Below, piece after piece: positions 1-7,143 of a stretch of DNA of 8,306 nt. The DNA is taken from positions 1 through 8,306 of the forward strand of contig CAMPUN010000033.1 in the NCBI GenBank assembly GCA_946997275.1, given 5' to 3'. Position 1 is the first letter of the stretch, and each line of letters opens with the position of its first letter. The stretch is from an uncultured Porphyromonas sp. (GTDB lineage Bacteria; Bacteroidota; Bacteroidia; Bacteroidales; Porphyromonadaceae). The notes under the pieces were generated by a model. It made no database searches, was not told the origin of the DNA, and worked only from the letters and a program-made list of their open reading frames with translations. A program made the translations under genes and the position numbers.

Positions 1-2396
1 CGCAGTCCCAGTCTCAGAGCGCCCAACCTCAGCAGCCGCAGAACGCACAGCTCCAACCTCAAAACGTACAGTCCCAGTCTCAGAGCGCACAGCCTCAGCA
101 ACATAAGAGCGCACAGCCCCAGACGCAGGATCCGCAGCAGGGAGAGATTTACCGCGGGCTGCTCAGAGATAGGGTGACCCAGGAGCCTATCTCTATGGCG
201 ACTGTCATATTGCTTTCGGTAGATTCGACGGTGCTCTCCACGACGCTTTCGAGCGACGGGGGGACCTTCGAGCTTTCGGGTGAGGGGGCTCATTGGCTTC
301 AGGTTAACCATCTCGCGTATCAGACACTTCGCGTGAGCCTTGACGCTCCGCTGCCTGACGTGCTCTATATGGATCAAGCGACTGGTGAACTAGGCGAGGT
401 GGTGGTCAAGGCCGAGCGTCCGCTCATGAAGCTCGTCGATGGAACCACTCCGAGCTACGATATTGATCAGCTCTTTGCGCATAGCTCCGTCACGACCGCT
501 TATGAGATGCTGGGTCAGCTCCCTGGGATGTCGATGCAGGGCGATGTGCCGACGCTCGTGGGGACCAATGGGTATACCTTGGTCTTCAATGGCCAGCCCT
601 CGAATGTTCCTCAGAATATGCTGCTGGAGCGCCTCAAGAGCATTCCCCGAGAGATGGTGTCTAGTGTGGAGATCTCCTATACTCCCATTGCCCGCTATCG
701 AGCTAAGGGCGCTTCGATCAATGTGGTCTTCAAGGGGCAAGCTGCGGGCAGCCCTCTGAGTGGCACCTCTGGTCAGCTCTTTACCGAGTATAGCAATCAG
801 TACTACAGCAACTACGCTGCGGGTGGTAGTGTCAACTACTCCGCGCCCAATGGCTTCTCCGTTACTGCCAATTATAGGGCTAGTCTAGGTAAAATCCGAA
901 GTGACTTAATCTACGATATAGCTCCCTTTGGTCGCTATACCAAGGGGCTTGCGATAGAAAACAGCGGCTACACGAACTATAACATGCATACGCTTTTTGC
1001 CGAGCTGGGGTATAAGTTCGGGCGGCATTCACTATCTGTTGACTACTACGGGAATTTGACCCCTCCCGAGGGAACGAGCCGATACCAAGTCAACCAAAAG
1101 GAGCGCGAACCTCTAGAGTCGCTCGATAAAGGCAATGATAATACGCATCACGTCGCCATAAACTATAGGTTGGGTGGCAACTTGCTGGCGGGTCTCTTCT
1201 ACACGCACTATCGGGATCACAGAGAGGTGCTCTATGGTATGGAGCAGTCTCCTCGCTCACCTTATGCTACGAGCTATACGAGCGATCAGCTCTCGCAGGT
1301 GTGGGGCGGACATATCGACAATAGTCATAGCTGGGATGGTGGCTGGGGTCTGTCGTACGGCTCCAAGGTCTCCTACTCCAAGACGATCAATGGACAAACC
1401 TACCTTTGGCGAAATGGTCGGGAGGTGCCAAACGACGCAGTGTCAGGAACCAGTAAAGAGCTACTGGCGGACCTCTATATAGGCGGTAAAAAGCAGTTTA
1501 AGAATGGGCTAAGCCTCGGGCTAACCTTGATCGGAGACTACGCCAACTATATAGGTGCGGAAGAGACCTTTCAGATTATCCCGCAGGCTAATCTCAGCTA
1601 CGCACGCAATCCCAACCATGTCCTACAGGTGAATATCCAGTCTAGCAAGAGGGACCCGAGCTATTGGGAGCGTGAACCCTTCTCACGGGCGGATGATCGC
1701 TATCAGCTCTGGGAGGGCAATCCACAGATTAGGCCTTACGTGACGTACAGTGGGCAGGTGAACTACATCTTCAAGCAGCGGTATGTCTTCTTCCTGAGTG
1801 GTTACTATCAGCCTCATCGCTTCGAGCAGCAGATGTATCTAGACCCTGATAGGAATCGTCTCGTCTACAAAACGTGGAACTGGCACTATGCCAATAATGC
1901 TAGTATCGGAGCTGTCGTGCCACTGCCTCAGACCAAGTGGTGGAACGCGCGCCTGACCCTCAATGGTCAGCTTAACTCGGTCAAGCTAGACATTCCCTAC
2001 GAGCCGACCTATCAGTGCACCAAGCCTATGTACTATGTCGCCCTCTCTAATGAGTTTAGGATCAGCCAAAAGCACAATATCACCATCGGGCTAGACGGAA
2101 GCTATCTGCATGGAGCCATACAGGGCTACTATAGTCTAGGCGATATATACAACCTCGCTTGTCGTGCTAAGTGGACCAGCCAGGATAAGAAGTGGAGCCT
2201 CACCCTGCGAGGAGACGACCTCCTCAATGCGGGTGTGCCTCGGGTGCGGGTCAACTACGGCATCCATCAGGTGGACTTCCGTCCCTCGCGCTACAATACC
2301 CGCTTCTCAGTCCATCTGAGCTATACGTTCGGTAGCTTTGACAAGGTGCAGACGAAGGAGCCTACACAGCTCTCGACCGACCGCTTCGGTATCTGA
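1..2396 (+). CDS. TonB-receptor-like outer-membrane beta-barrel protein, 5' truncated
   Basis: The frame is open from base 3 to the TGA at 2394-2396, giving 797 visible codons; signal peptide and start lie upstream. Counting the codon at base 3 as residue 1: residues 1-48 are a Gln/Ser/Pro-rich linker; about 49-120 resemble a carboxypeptidase-regulatory-like beta-sandwich (IYRGLLRDRVTQEPISMATV, then a DGGTFEL turn and LQVNHLAYQTLRV); about 128-246 resemble a TonB-receptor plug (GELGEVVVKAERP, YEMLGQLPGM, VFNGQPSNVP, SVEISYTPIARYRAKGASIN); the rest is aromatic-rich alternating beta strands ending in SVHLSYTFGSFD plus a short tail. This fits the outer-membrane beta-barrel family (PF14905 type). 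The likely role is outer-membrane import or surface binding, substrate unknown; no SusD partner gene follows. The GTG at 174 is not a credible start because it falls inside the first strand of the regulatory-like domain. Family assignment is firm; specific function is not. Confidence 0.85.
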   Translation, partial: QSQSQSAQPQQPQNAQLQPQNVQSQSQSAQPQQHKSAQPQTQDPQQGEIYRGLLRDRVTQEPISMATVILLSVDSTVLSTTLSSDGGTFELSGEGAHWLQVNHLAYQTLRVSLDAPLPDVLYMDQATGELGEVVVKAERPLMKLVDGTTPSYDIDQLFAHSSVTTAYEMLGQLPGMSMQGDVPTLVGTNGYTLVFNGQPSNVPQNMLLERLKSIPREMVSSVEISYTPIARYRAKGASINVVFKGQAAGSPLSGTSGQLFTEYSNQYYSNYAAGGSVNYSAPNGFSVTANYRASLGKIRSDLIYDIAPFGRYTKGLAIENSGYTNYNMHTLFAELGYKFGRHSLSVDYYGNLTPPEGTSRYQVNQKEREPLESLDKGNDNTHHVAINYRLGGNLLAGLFYTHYRDHREVLYGMEQSPRSPYATSYTSDQLSQVWGGHIDNSHSWDGGWGLSYGSKVSYSKTINGQTYLWRNGREVPNDAVSGTSKELLADLYIGGKKQFKNGLSLGLTLIGDYANYIGAEETFQIIPQANLSYARNPNHVLQVNIQSSKRDPSYWEREPFSRADDRYQLWEGNPQIRPYVTYSGQVNYIFKQRYVFFLSGYYQPHRFEQQMYLDPDRNRLVYKTWNWHYANNASIGAVVPLPQTKWWNARLTLNGQLNSVKLDIPYEPTYQCTKPMYYVALSNEFRISQKHNITIGLDGSYLHGAIQGYYSLGDIYNLACRAKWTSQDKKWSLTLRGDDLLNAGVPRVRVNYGIHQVDFRPSRYNTRFSVHLSYTFGSFDKVQTKEPTQLSTDRFGI
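3..134 (+). repeat. Two imperfect 66-bp tandem repeats encoding a Gln-rich linker
   Basis: Unit 1 covers 3-68 and unit 2 covers 69-134. Both begin with the same 20 bases (cagtcccagtctcagagcgc) and diverge toward their 3' ends. At protein level the units are 22 residues each and both start QSQSQSAQPQQ. More copies may lie before the window. The period is a multiple of three, so gain or loss of a unit would keep the reading frame. Confidence 0.85.
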
Positions 2397-2473
2397 CGCG
2401 CTCGCTCTTGCGAAACTGACACAGGGTGCTTGCTAGCTTGTGCGGCTGCCCTCACTCGGTTTGATCTTAACGA

Positions 2474-2510
2474 GAAGGCTCAATCGCTTTATTTGCAGTT
2501 GGGCCTTTTT
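2474..2510 (+). terminator. Probable intrinsic terminator of the beta-barrel gene
   Basis: The stem gaaggctcaa (2474-2483) pairs with ttgggccttt (2499-2508). Two of the ten pairs are G-U and the loop is about 15 bases (2484-2498). The 3' arm runs into a five-T stretch at 2506-2510. It lies about 80 bases after the stop codon of the barrel gene and points the same way. The large loop and short T run make it moderate in quality. Confidence 0.6.
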
Positions 2511-2535
2511 CATCTAGGTGAAAATCGATTTTCAT
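2507..2535. promoter_or_regulatory. Cluster of overlapping palindromes, possible protein-binding site
   Basis: A perfect 16-base palindrome, tgaaaatcgattttca, spans 2519-2534. It overlaps an imperfect one, tttcatctaggtgaaa, at 2508-2523. Together they give the half-site ttttcat at 2507-2513 and again at 2529-2535, with gtgaaaa in opposite orientation at 2518-2524 between them. The direct copies are 22 bp apart, about two helical turns. This looks like a dimer operator or part of the adjoining repeat element; no binding protein can be named. It lies about 180 bp upstream of the ugd -7 motif. Confidence 0.35.
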
Positions 2536-2680
2536 GGCTAATTCCTATTTTGAGGTGGTAAGGGGGAGGGCGAAAAAGCTCTCCTCATTCATTTGGGGGT
2601 GCAAGTTAATCAATTCACTTCAGTTAGTTTTTTGCGTGTGGCTTCTCCCCCAGCACCTCAAAATAGGAATTAGCCGTGAA
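2531..2680. repeat. 150-bp inverted-repeat element, MITE-like or long hairpin
   Basis: Arms 2531-2557 and 2654-2680 are reverse complements at 26 of 27 positions. The odd pair, t2535 with g2676, could still wobble in RNA. After a small internal loop the pairing resumes with gggggag (2562-2568) against ctccccc (2645-2651), and again with aagc (2576-2579) against gctt (2641-2644), leaving a central region of about 60 bases. No target-site duplication is visible beside the arms and there is no transposase. It could be a non-autonomous mobile element, a dispersed intergenic repeat, or a structured transcript. The symmetry is certain; its nature is not. Confidence 0.7.
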
Positions 2681-2714
2681 GTGAGCTTTGTGAGTCGCTA
2701 TCCACGAATTGTTG

Positions 2715-2722
2715 TATTTTTG
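2715..2722 (+). promoter_or_regulatory. Bacteroidota -7 promoter motif for ugd
   Basis: The octamer tatttttg is an exact match to TAnnTTTG, the -7 element used by the Bacteroidota housekeeping sigma factor. The nearest upstream tttg (2687-2690) is 24 bp away, longer than the usual gap to the -33 element, so only the -7 half is well supported. Transcription would start near 2728-2732, giving a leader of about 25-30 bases before the ATG at 2757. The inverted-repeat element lies just upstream, outside this transcript. Confidence 0.6.
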
Positions 2723-2756
2723 TCCAGACACTTACTACAATCTAATCTCTGAACGT

Positions 2757-3995
2757 ATGAAGATAGCAGTCGCAGGCATGGGCTATGTGGGACTCTCGGT
2801 AGCGGTGCTCCTGGCGCAGCACCACGAGGTGGTGGGCGTGGATGTGCTGCCCGAGCGGGTGGACCTGATCAATCAGCGTCAGTCACCGATACAGGACGAC
2901 TACCTCGAGGAGTACTTGGCGACACGACAGCTTCGGCTGCGTGCTACGCTGGAGGCCGAGGAGGCTTACCGTGGAGCGGACTTTGTCGTGGTGGCTACAC
3001 CGACCAACTATGACCCAGTGCAGAACTTCTTCAACACCTCTGCCGTCGAGGCGGTGGTCACTGCCGTACGTGCCTGCAACCCCGCAGCGACGATCGTGAT
3101 TAAGTCGACGGTGCCCGTGGGCTATACGGCTCACCTGCGCAAGTTGATGGGGTACGATGACATACTCTTTGCGCCAGAATTTCTTCGTGAGAGCAAGGCG
3201 CTCTACGACAACCTTTACCCTTCGCGCATTATCGTAGGGTATGACAAGCAGAGTGCGCATCAGCGGGAGCGTGCAGAGCGCTTTGCCGAGCTGATACGTG
3301 AGGGAGCTATTCGCCAAGATATGCCTGTACTGCTGATGGGTACGACGGAGGCTGAGGCGGTCAAGCTTTTTGCGAACACTTATCTAGCGCTGCGGGTCTC
3401 TTACTTCAACGAGCTGGACACCTATGCGGAGCTTAAGGATCTCGATAGCAAGAGCATCATCGAGGGCGTTTGCCTAGATCCCCGCATTGGCGATCACTAC
3501 AACAATCCCTCCTTTGGCTATGGAGGCTACTGCCTGCCTAAGGATACGAAGCAGCTCCTCGCCAACTACGATGCTGTGCCGCAAAACATCATCGGCGCCA
3601 TCGTGGCGAGCAATCGCACACGTAAGGACTTCATCGCTGATCAGGTCCTCAAGATGGCGGGCTACTATAGTTATATGGAGGAGAATCAGTACGACCCGAC
3701 GCAAGAGCGTGAGTGCGTCATCGGCATCTACCGCCTGACGATGAAGAGCCACAGCGATAACTTCCGCCACTCCTCGATTCAGGGGGTGATGAAGCGCATC
3801 AAGGCTAAGGGGGCTAAGGTAATCATCTACGAGCCTACGCTGGCACAGCATACGACCTTCTTCGGAAGCCTTGTGGAGAACGACTTAGCGACCTTTAAGG
3901 CTCGCTCTCAGGCTATCATTACGAACCGCTACCACGCCGACCTTGACGATGTCGCCGAGCGGGTCTACACACGAGATATCTTCCGCCGTGACTAG
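2757..3995 (+). CDS. ugd: UDP-glucose 6-dehydrogenase
   Basis: This 412-residue protein is the NAD-dependent enzyme that oxidises UDP-glucose twice to UDP-glucuronate, a cytoplasmic precursor for capsule, exopolysaccharide or LPS sugars. The N-terminal Rossmann domain starts at once with GxGxxG (GMGYVG, residues 7-12). STVPVGYT carries Thr118, APEFLRES (139-146) carries Glu141 and Glu145, Lys203 and Asn207 lie in VKLFANTY, and [10 protein letters not shown] contains the catalytic Cys259 followed by Asp263. These spacings closely match the short bacterial enzymes such as Streptococcus HasB. The C-terminal UDP-binding domain includes [19 protein letters not shown]. The ATG at 2757 is chosen because the Rossmann strand begins there; the frame extends upstream to 2709 but that would place the promoter inside the gene. 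No Shine-Dalgarno is evident. No polysaccharide genes adjoin it. A related nucleotide-sugar dehydrogenase substrate is possible but less likely. Confidence 0.93.
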   Translation: MKIAVAGMGYVGLSVAVLLAQHHEVVGVDVLPERVDLINQRQSPIQDDYLEEYLATRQLRLRATLEAEEAYRGADFVVVATPTNYDPVQNFFNTSAVEAVVTAVRACNPAATIVIKSTVPVGYTAHLRKLMGYDDILFAPEFLRESKALYDNLYPSRIIVGYDKQSAHQRERAERFAELIREGAIRQDMPVLLMGTTEAEAVKLFANTYLALRVSYFNELDTYAELKDLDSKSIIEGVCLDPRIGDHYNNPSFGYGGYCLPKDTKQLLANYDAVPQNIIGAIVASNRTRKDFIADQVLKMAGYYSYMEENQYDPTQERECVIGIYRLTMKSHSDNFRHSSIQGVMKRIKAKGAKVIIYEPTLAQHTTFFGSLVENDLATFKARSQAIITNRYHADLDDVAERVYTRDIFRRD

Positions 3996-4043
3996 AGCGG
4001 GAGTGGTACACTGTTTCTTAACAGATTCTCAACATACAAGTAG

Positions 4044-4051
4044 TACATTTG
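4044..4051 (+). promoter_or_regulatory. Bacteroidota -7 promoter motif for ppk1-ppx
   Basis: The octamer tacatttg matches TAnnTTTG exactly and lies 25 bases before the ppk1 ATG, in the 81-base gap after ugd. No clear TTTG -33 element is present at the usual distance, although a T-rich stretch lies near 4014-4019. I see no terminator hairpin after ugd, so read-through from ugd into ppk1 is also possible. Confidence 0.55.
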
Positions 4052-4076
4052 CCCCAATACCATTGTATCGTAACTT

Positions 4077-6176
4077 ATGGGCAAGACAACGAAACGCAAA
4101 GTGAACAAATTCCCCTACATAGATCGAGATGTAAGCTGGATGGCCTTCAATCGGCGCATCCTCCTAGAGAGTGCGCGAGAGGATGTCCCGCTGATGGAGC
4201 GCCTGAACTTCCTAGGCATCTACTCAAACAACCTGGACGAGTTCTTTCGTGTGCGTGTGGCTTCGCTACGTCGTATCGCAGAGGACGAGGACTTATCAGC
4301 ACCGCAACGTAAGGAGGCGGAGCGGACACTGCGTAAGATCTACAAGCTCAATAAGGAGTATGCTGAGACCTTTGAGGAGAACTTTCAGCAGGCTCTGGAT
4401 GATCTGGCTGAGGCGGGCATACGAGTGGTCAACGAGCTGGAGCTAACGCCACGACAGAAGGAGCAGGTCTTTGACTTTTACATTAGGCAGCTGGGCGCGA
4501 GTACCAATCCGCTCTCGCTGCGCAAGATGGACTTTTCGGCAGATCAGATAGAGGAGTCTATCTACCTAGCGGTGCAGATGAAAGAGCTGGAGCCGGGGAG
4601 CGACAAACCACTGCGTCAGAGCGTCGGCATCATCAAGGCTCCTGTGGAGAAGTTCGGCCGATTCATCCGCATCGCTGACGATGAGGAGGGGCGGGTCTGC
4701 ATTATGTTCCTCGATGATGTGATCCGCTTCAACCTTAAGTATATCTTTGCGGGCATGCGGTGCAACGACTTTGAGGCTTACACCTTCAAGTTTACCAAGG
4801 ATGCGGAGATGGACATTCGTGAGGAGGATGTCGATGTGGGGGTGGTGCAGCGTGTCTCCAAGGGTCTGCGTCGTCGTCGCAAGGGGGAGATGCTCCGTGT
4901 GGTCTACGATGCCGATATGCCTGGTTCACTGCGCAATAAGATCTTTCGCAAGGCGGGACTAGACAGCAACGATGCCAAGGTGGCTGGCGGGCGTTACCAC
5001 AACCTGCGTGACCTGATGGACTTCCCTAAGTGCGGCCGCCAAGACTTATGCAATCCGCCACAGATGCCGATCCTAGGCGATGGCATCGACTTCACGGAGA
5101 GTATGATTGATCAGGTGCTGCATCAAGACCGGCACTTGCACTTCCCCTATCACAGCTTTAATCGCTTCCTGCGCCTCCTCCGTGAGGCAGCTATTAGCGA
5201 TGAGGTGCGGGGAATCAAGTGTACGCTATATCGTGTCGCCAAGGACTCGAACGTGATCAACGCCCTGATTGCTGCGGCTAAGAATGGCAAGAAGGTGACG
5301 GTCGTCGTGGAGCTGCTGGCGCGCTTTGACGAGGAGAGCAACATAGCCTGGGCTAAGGAGATGATCGAGGCGGGTATCAATGTGCTCTTTGGTCCTGAGA
5401 CGCTCAAGATACACAGCAAGTTGGTCCATATCACGACCCGTCATGGAGATATAGCCTGCATCGGTACGGGCAATATGCACGAGGGCACAGCGCGTGTCTA
5501 CACCGACGTGATGCTCATGACGGCCAATAAGAATGTAGCGAAAGAGGTGGCGGATGTCTTTAAGTACATTGAGAAGCCTTACCTGGATACGCACTTTAAG
5601 GAGTTACTGGTTTCGCCAAATGATATGCGCCGTCGCTTTATCGCGTTGATCAATCGGGAGATCAAAAACAAGCTTGCGGGTAAGCCAGCCTATATTATGG
5701 TGAAGGTGAATCACATCGTCGATCCCGCCCTCATCAAGCGTCTCTACGCCGCTTCTCAGGCGGGGGTGGACATTGACCTCTTGGTGCGTGGTAACTGTTC
5801 GCTGGTACCGGGTGTCAAGGGAGTGAGCGAAAACATTCGCGTCTACGGCATCATAGATCGTTATCTGGAGCACTCGCGCATCTTTATCTTTTGCAATAAT
5901 GATGATCCGCTCTACTTCATCGGCTCGGCCGACTGGATGCAGCGCAATCTGGATCGTCGTATCGAGGTGGTGGCTCCTGTCTACGATAAGGAGATACAGC
6001 GAGACCTGCATCACATCGTGGCGTGTGGACTGCAAGATGTCTCGCAGGGACACTATGTCAATAGTCACGACGGGCGTCCTCGGCGCGAGGAGGCTCCGAT
6101 GCCATGGTACCGCTCGCAGACCGACCTCTACGCTTACTACCTACAGCAAGACATAGACACTGATACGAAGATATGA
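4077..6176 (+). CDS. ppk1: Polyphosphate kinase 1
   Basis: This 699-residue protein has the normal length for PPK1, which reversibly transfers the ATP gamma-phosphate onto inorganic polyphosphate through a phosphohistidine. Domains in order: N-terminal ATP-binding domain (about 1-110) with IYSNNLDEFFRVRV, where Asn52 corresponds to E. coli Asn45; head domain (about 110-325); and two phospholipase-D-like C-terminal domains. The phosphorylated histidine is His446 in LKIHSKL (E. coli His435). Arg386 in TLYRVA and Arg416 in ELLARFDEESN sit at the same offset from E. coli Arg375 and Arg405. GTGNMHEGTARVYTDVMLMT follows. The second conserved histidine is His599 in YLEHSRIF, next to FIGSADWMQRNLDRRIEV. 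All catalytic residues are present, so the enzyme should be active. The ATG at 4077 gives an N-terminus that aligns with the family. The stop overlaps the start of ppx as ATGA. Polyphosphate commonly serves stress and stationary-phase survival. Confidence 0.97.
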   Translation: MGKTTKRKVNKFPYIDRDVSWMAFNRRILLESAREDVPLMERLNFLGIYSNNLDEFFRVRVASLRRIAEDEDLSAPQRKEAERTLRKIYKLNKEYAETFEENFQQALDDLAEAGIRVVNELELTPRQKEQVFDFYIRQLGASTNPLSLRKMDFSADQIEESIYLAVQMKELEPGSDKPLRQSVGIIKAPVEKFGRFIRIADDEEGRVCIMFLDDVIRFNLKYIFAGMRCNDFEAYTFKFTKDAEMDIREEDVDVGVVQRVSKGLRRRRKGEMLRVVYDADMPGSLRNKIFRKAGLDSNDAKVAGGRYHNLRDLMDFPKCGRQDLCNPPQMPILGDGIDFTESMIDQVLHQDRHLHFPYHSFNRFLRLLREAAISDEVRGIKCTLYRVAKDSNVINALIAAAKNGKKVTVVVELLARFDEESNIAWAKEMIEAGINVLFGPETLKIHSKLVHITTRHGDIACIGTGNMHEGTARVYTDVMLMTANKNVAKEVADVFKYIEKPYLDTHFKELLVSPNDMRRRFIALINREIKNKLAGKPAYIMVKVNHIVDPALIKRLYAASQAGVDIDLLVRGNCSLVPGVKGVSENIRVYGIIDRYLEHSRIFIFCNNDDPLYFIGSADWMQRNLDRRIEVVAPVYDKEIQRDLHHIVACGLQDVSQGHYVNSHDGRPRREEAPMPWYRSQTDLYAYYLQQDIDTDTKI

Positions 6177-7075
6177 GAAAGCTTAACCTCGCCGCCATTG
6201 ACATCGGCTCGAATGCCGTGCGGCTCCTCATCAAGTGCGTCAACAGTGACCTCTCCGAGCAACCGCTCAGCAAGGTGCAGCTCCTGCGTGTGCCACTCCG
6301 ACTGGGCGAAGATGCTTTTATCTCTGGGCAGATATCTAAGAGGAAGCAGCGTGATATACTCTCTCTTATGAAGGTCTACAAGCATCTGATGAAGATCTAC
6401 GACGTAGCTCACTACCGCGCCTGTGCTACCTCAGCGATGCGCGAGGCGAGCAATGCTCAGGAGATCGTGGACAGGGTGCTCCGCAAGACAGGTATAGAGA
6501 TAGAGGTGATCTCAGGCGAGGAGGAAGCGGCTCTTGTGGCGCAGAGCAAGGTACATCGTGTCATCACGACAGATCGCAACTACCTCTTTATGGATGTGGG
6601 CGGAGGTAGCACAGAGTTGAACCTCTATGTGGGCGGAGAACCTGTTGCCACTCGCTCCTTTGACATTGGTACGGTACGTATGCTGAGTGGGGTGGTGCGG
6701 GATGCGACCTTCGAGGCTTTTGACCAGTACCTCGCGGATCTGTACAGTCAGTACGGAGCTGCGACCATCGTTGGTACGGGTGGCAACATCAATCGGCTTG
6801 CTCGGCTCAATGGCACGACTGACCTTGCTAAGCCTGATACCCGCTTTATCTCTGCTGAGGCGCTACAGGAGATCTATGAGACGCTTGCGGCGCTGACCGA
6901 TGAGCAGCGGATGACCCGCTTTAATCTGAAGCCTGACCGCTCCGATGTGATCGTCCCGGCGGGCGAGCTTTTCACCAGAGTTGTTGCTGCCCTGCACGCC
7001 GATCAGGTGATCGTGCCAACGATTGGCGTGGCGGACGGCATCATCGATCAGCTTTACCTGCAGGTCACAGACTAA
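6173..7075 (+). CDS. ppx: Short exopolyphosphatase of the Ppx/GppA family
   Basis: This 300-residue protein has the ASKHA fold of Ppx/GppA phosphatases, which release phosphate from the ends of polyphosphate or hydrolyse pppGpp to ppGpp. Visible motifs are AIDIGSNAVRLLI (phosphate-binding loop 1, Asp10 to Asn14), SGEEEAAL with the probable catalytic Glu117 or Glu118, DVGGGSTEL (loop 2, residues 141-149), GTGGNINRLA (from 201) and PDRSDVIVPAGEL (from 254). It consists only of the two-lobed catalytic core and lacks the C-terminal HD-like domain of the roughly 500-residue E. coli Ppx, as is usual for short Ppx forms. The ATG at 6173 overlaps the ppk1 TGA by four bases, which implies co-transcription and likely translational coupling. 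Next to ppk1, exopolyphosphatase is the more likely activity; pppGpp hydrolysis cannot be excluded from sequence alone. Confidence 0.93.
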   Translation: MRKLNLAAIDIGSNAVRLLIKCVNSDLSEQPLSKVQLLRVPLRLGEDAFISGQISKRKQRDILSLMKVYKHLMKIYDVAHYRACATSAMREASNAQEIVDRVLRKTGIEIEVISGEEEAALVAQSKVHRVITTDRNYLFMDVGGGSTELNLYVGGEPVATRSFDIGTVRMLSGVVRDATFEAFDQYLADLYSQYGAATIVGTGGNINRLARLNGTTDLAKPDTRFISAEALQEIYETLAALTDEQRMTRFNLKPDRSDVIVPAGELFTRVVAALHADQVIVPTIGVADGIIDQLYLQVTD

Positions 7076-7080
7076 ACTCG

Positions 7081-7088
7081 TATCTTTG
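7081..7088 (+). promoter_or_regulatory. Bacteroidota -7 promoter motif for the alcohol dehydrogenase gene
   Basis: The octamer tatctttg matches TAnnTTTG exactly and begins six bases after the ppx stop codon. Transcription would start near 7095, about 50 bases before the ATG at 7144. No good -33 TTTG is present at normal spacing; a ttta lies at 7053-7056. The expected leader contains a small hairpin, aggct/agcct (7098-7102 with 7107-7111), too weak to call a terminator. Confidence 0.55.
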
Positions 7089-7143
7089 CTCTTGGCAAGG
7101 CTACGAAGCCTATCTTTATTCACCCTTTAATCTACCAAGAAGC

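Larger units (their letters stand above)
2397..2756. other. Gene-free stretch between barrel gene and ugd
   Basis: This 360-bp gap holds, in order, a probable terminator (2474-2510), overlapping palindromes (2507-2535), the inverted-repeat element (2531-2680) and the ugd promoter (around 2715). I see nothing convincing in 2397-2473. I find no tRNA, and no ORF here with features of a real protein. Confidence 0.7.

Noticed and set aside
174..2396. GTG at 174 as the start of the beta-barrel gene
   Set aside because: The same frame is open back to base 3. The GTG falls within the first strand of the carboxypeptidase-regulatory-like domain, and no signal peptide follows it.
2430..2452. Possible hairpin around gctagc after the barrel gene
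   Set aside because: Only the six-base palindrome and scattered matches pair; there is no extended stem or T tract.
2534..2752. A 72-residue ORF across the inverted repeat
   Set aside because: It is made largely of the two inverted-repeat arms and the promoter region, has no recognisable domain, and runs through the -7 motif of ugd. Its start codon lies at the edge of the palindrome. It is probably not translated.
2709..2756. Upstream N-terminal extension of ugd
   Set aside because: It would add 16 residues before the Rossmann strand that normally begins the protein, and it overlaps the TAnnTTTG promoter motif.
2883..3317. Antisense ORF of 144 codons opposite ugd
   Set aside because: It lies wholly within a well-supported gene on the other strand, shows no domain features, and is the usual by-product of codon bias in moderately GC-rich genes. 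The same applies to the antisense ORFs within ppk1, such as 5604-6068.
7098..7111. Hairpin aggct/agcct after ppx as a terminator
   Set aside because: The stem has only five base pairs and no proper T run follows. It also lies just downstream of a promoter motif, where a terminator would be unexpected.
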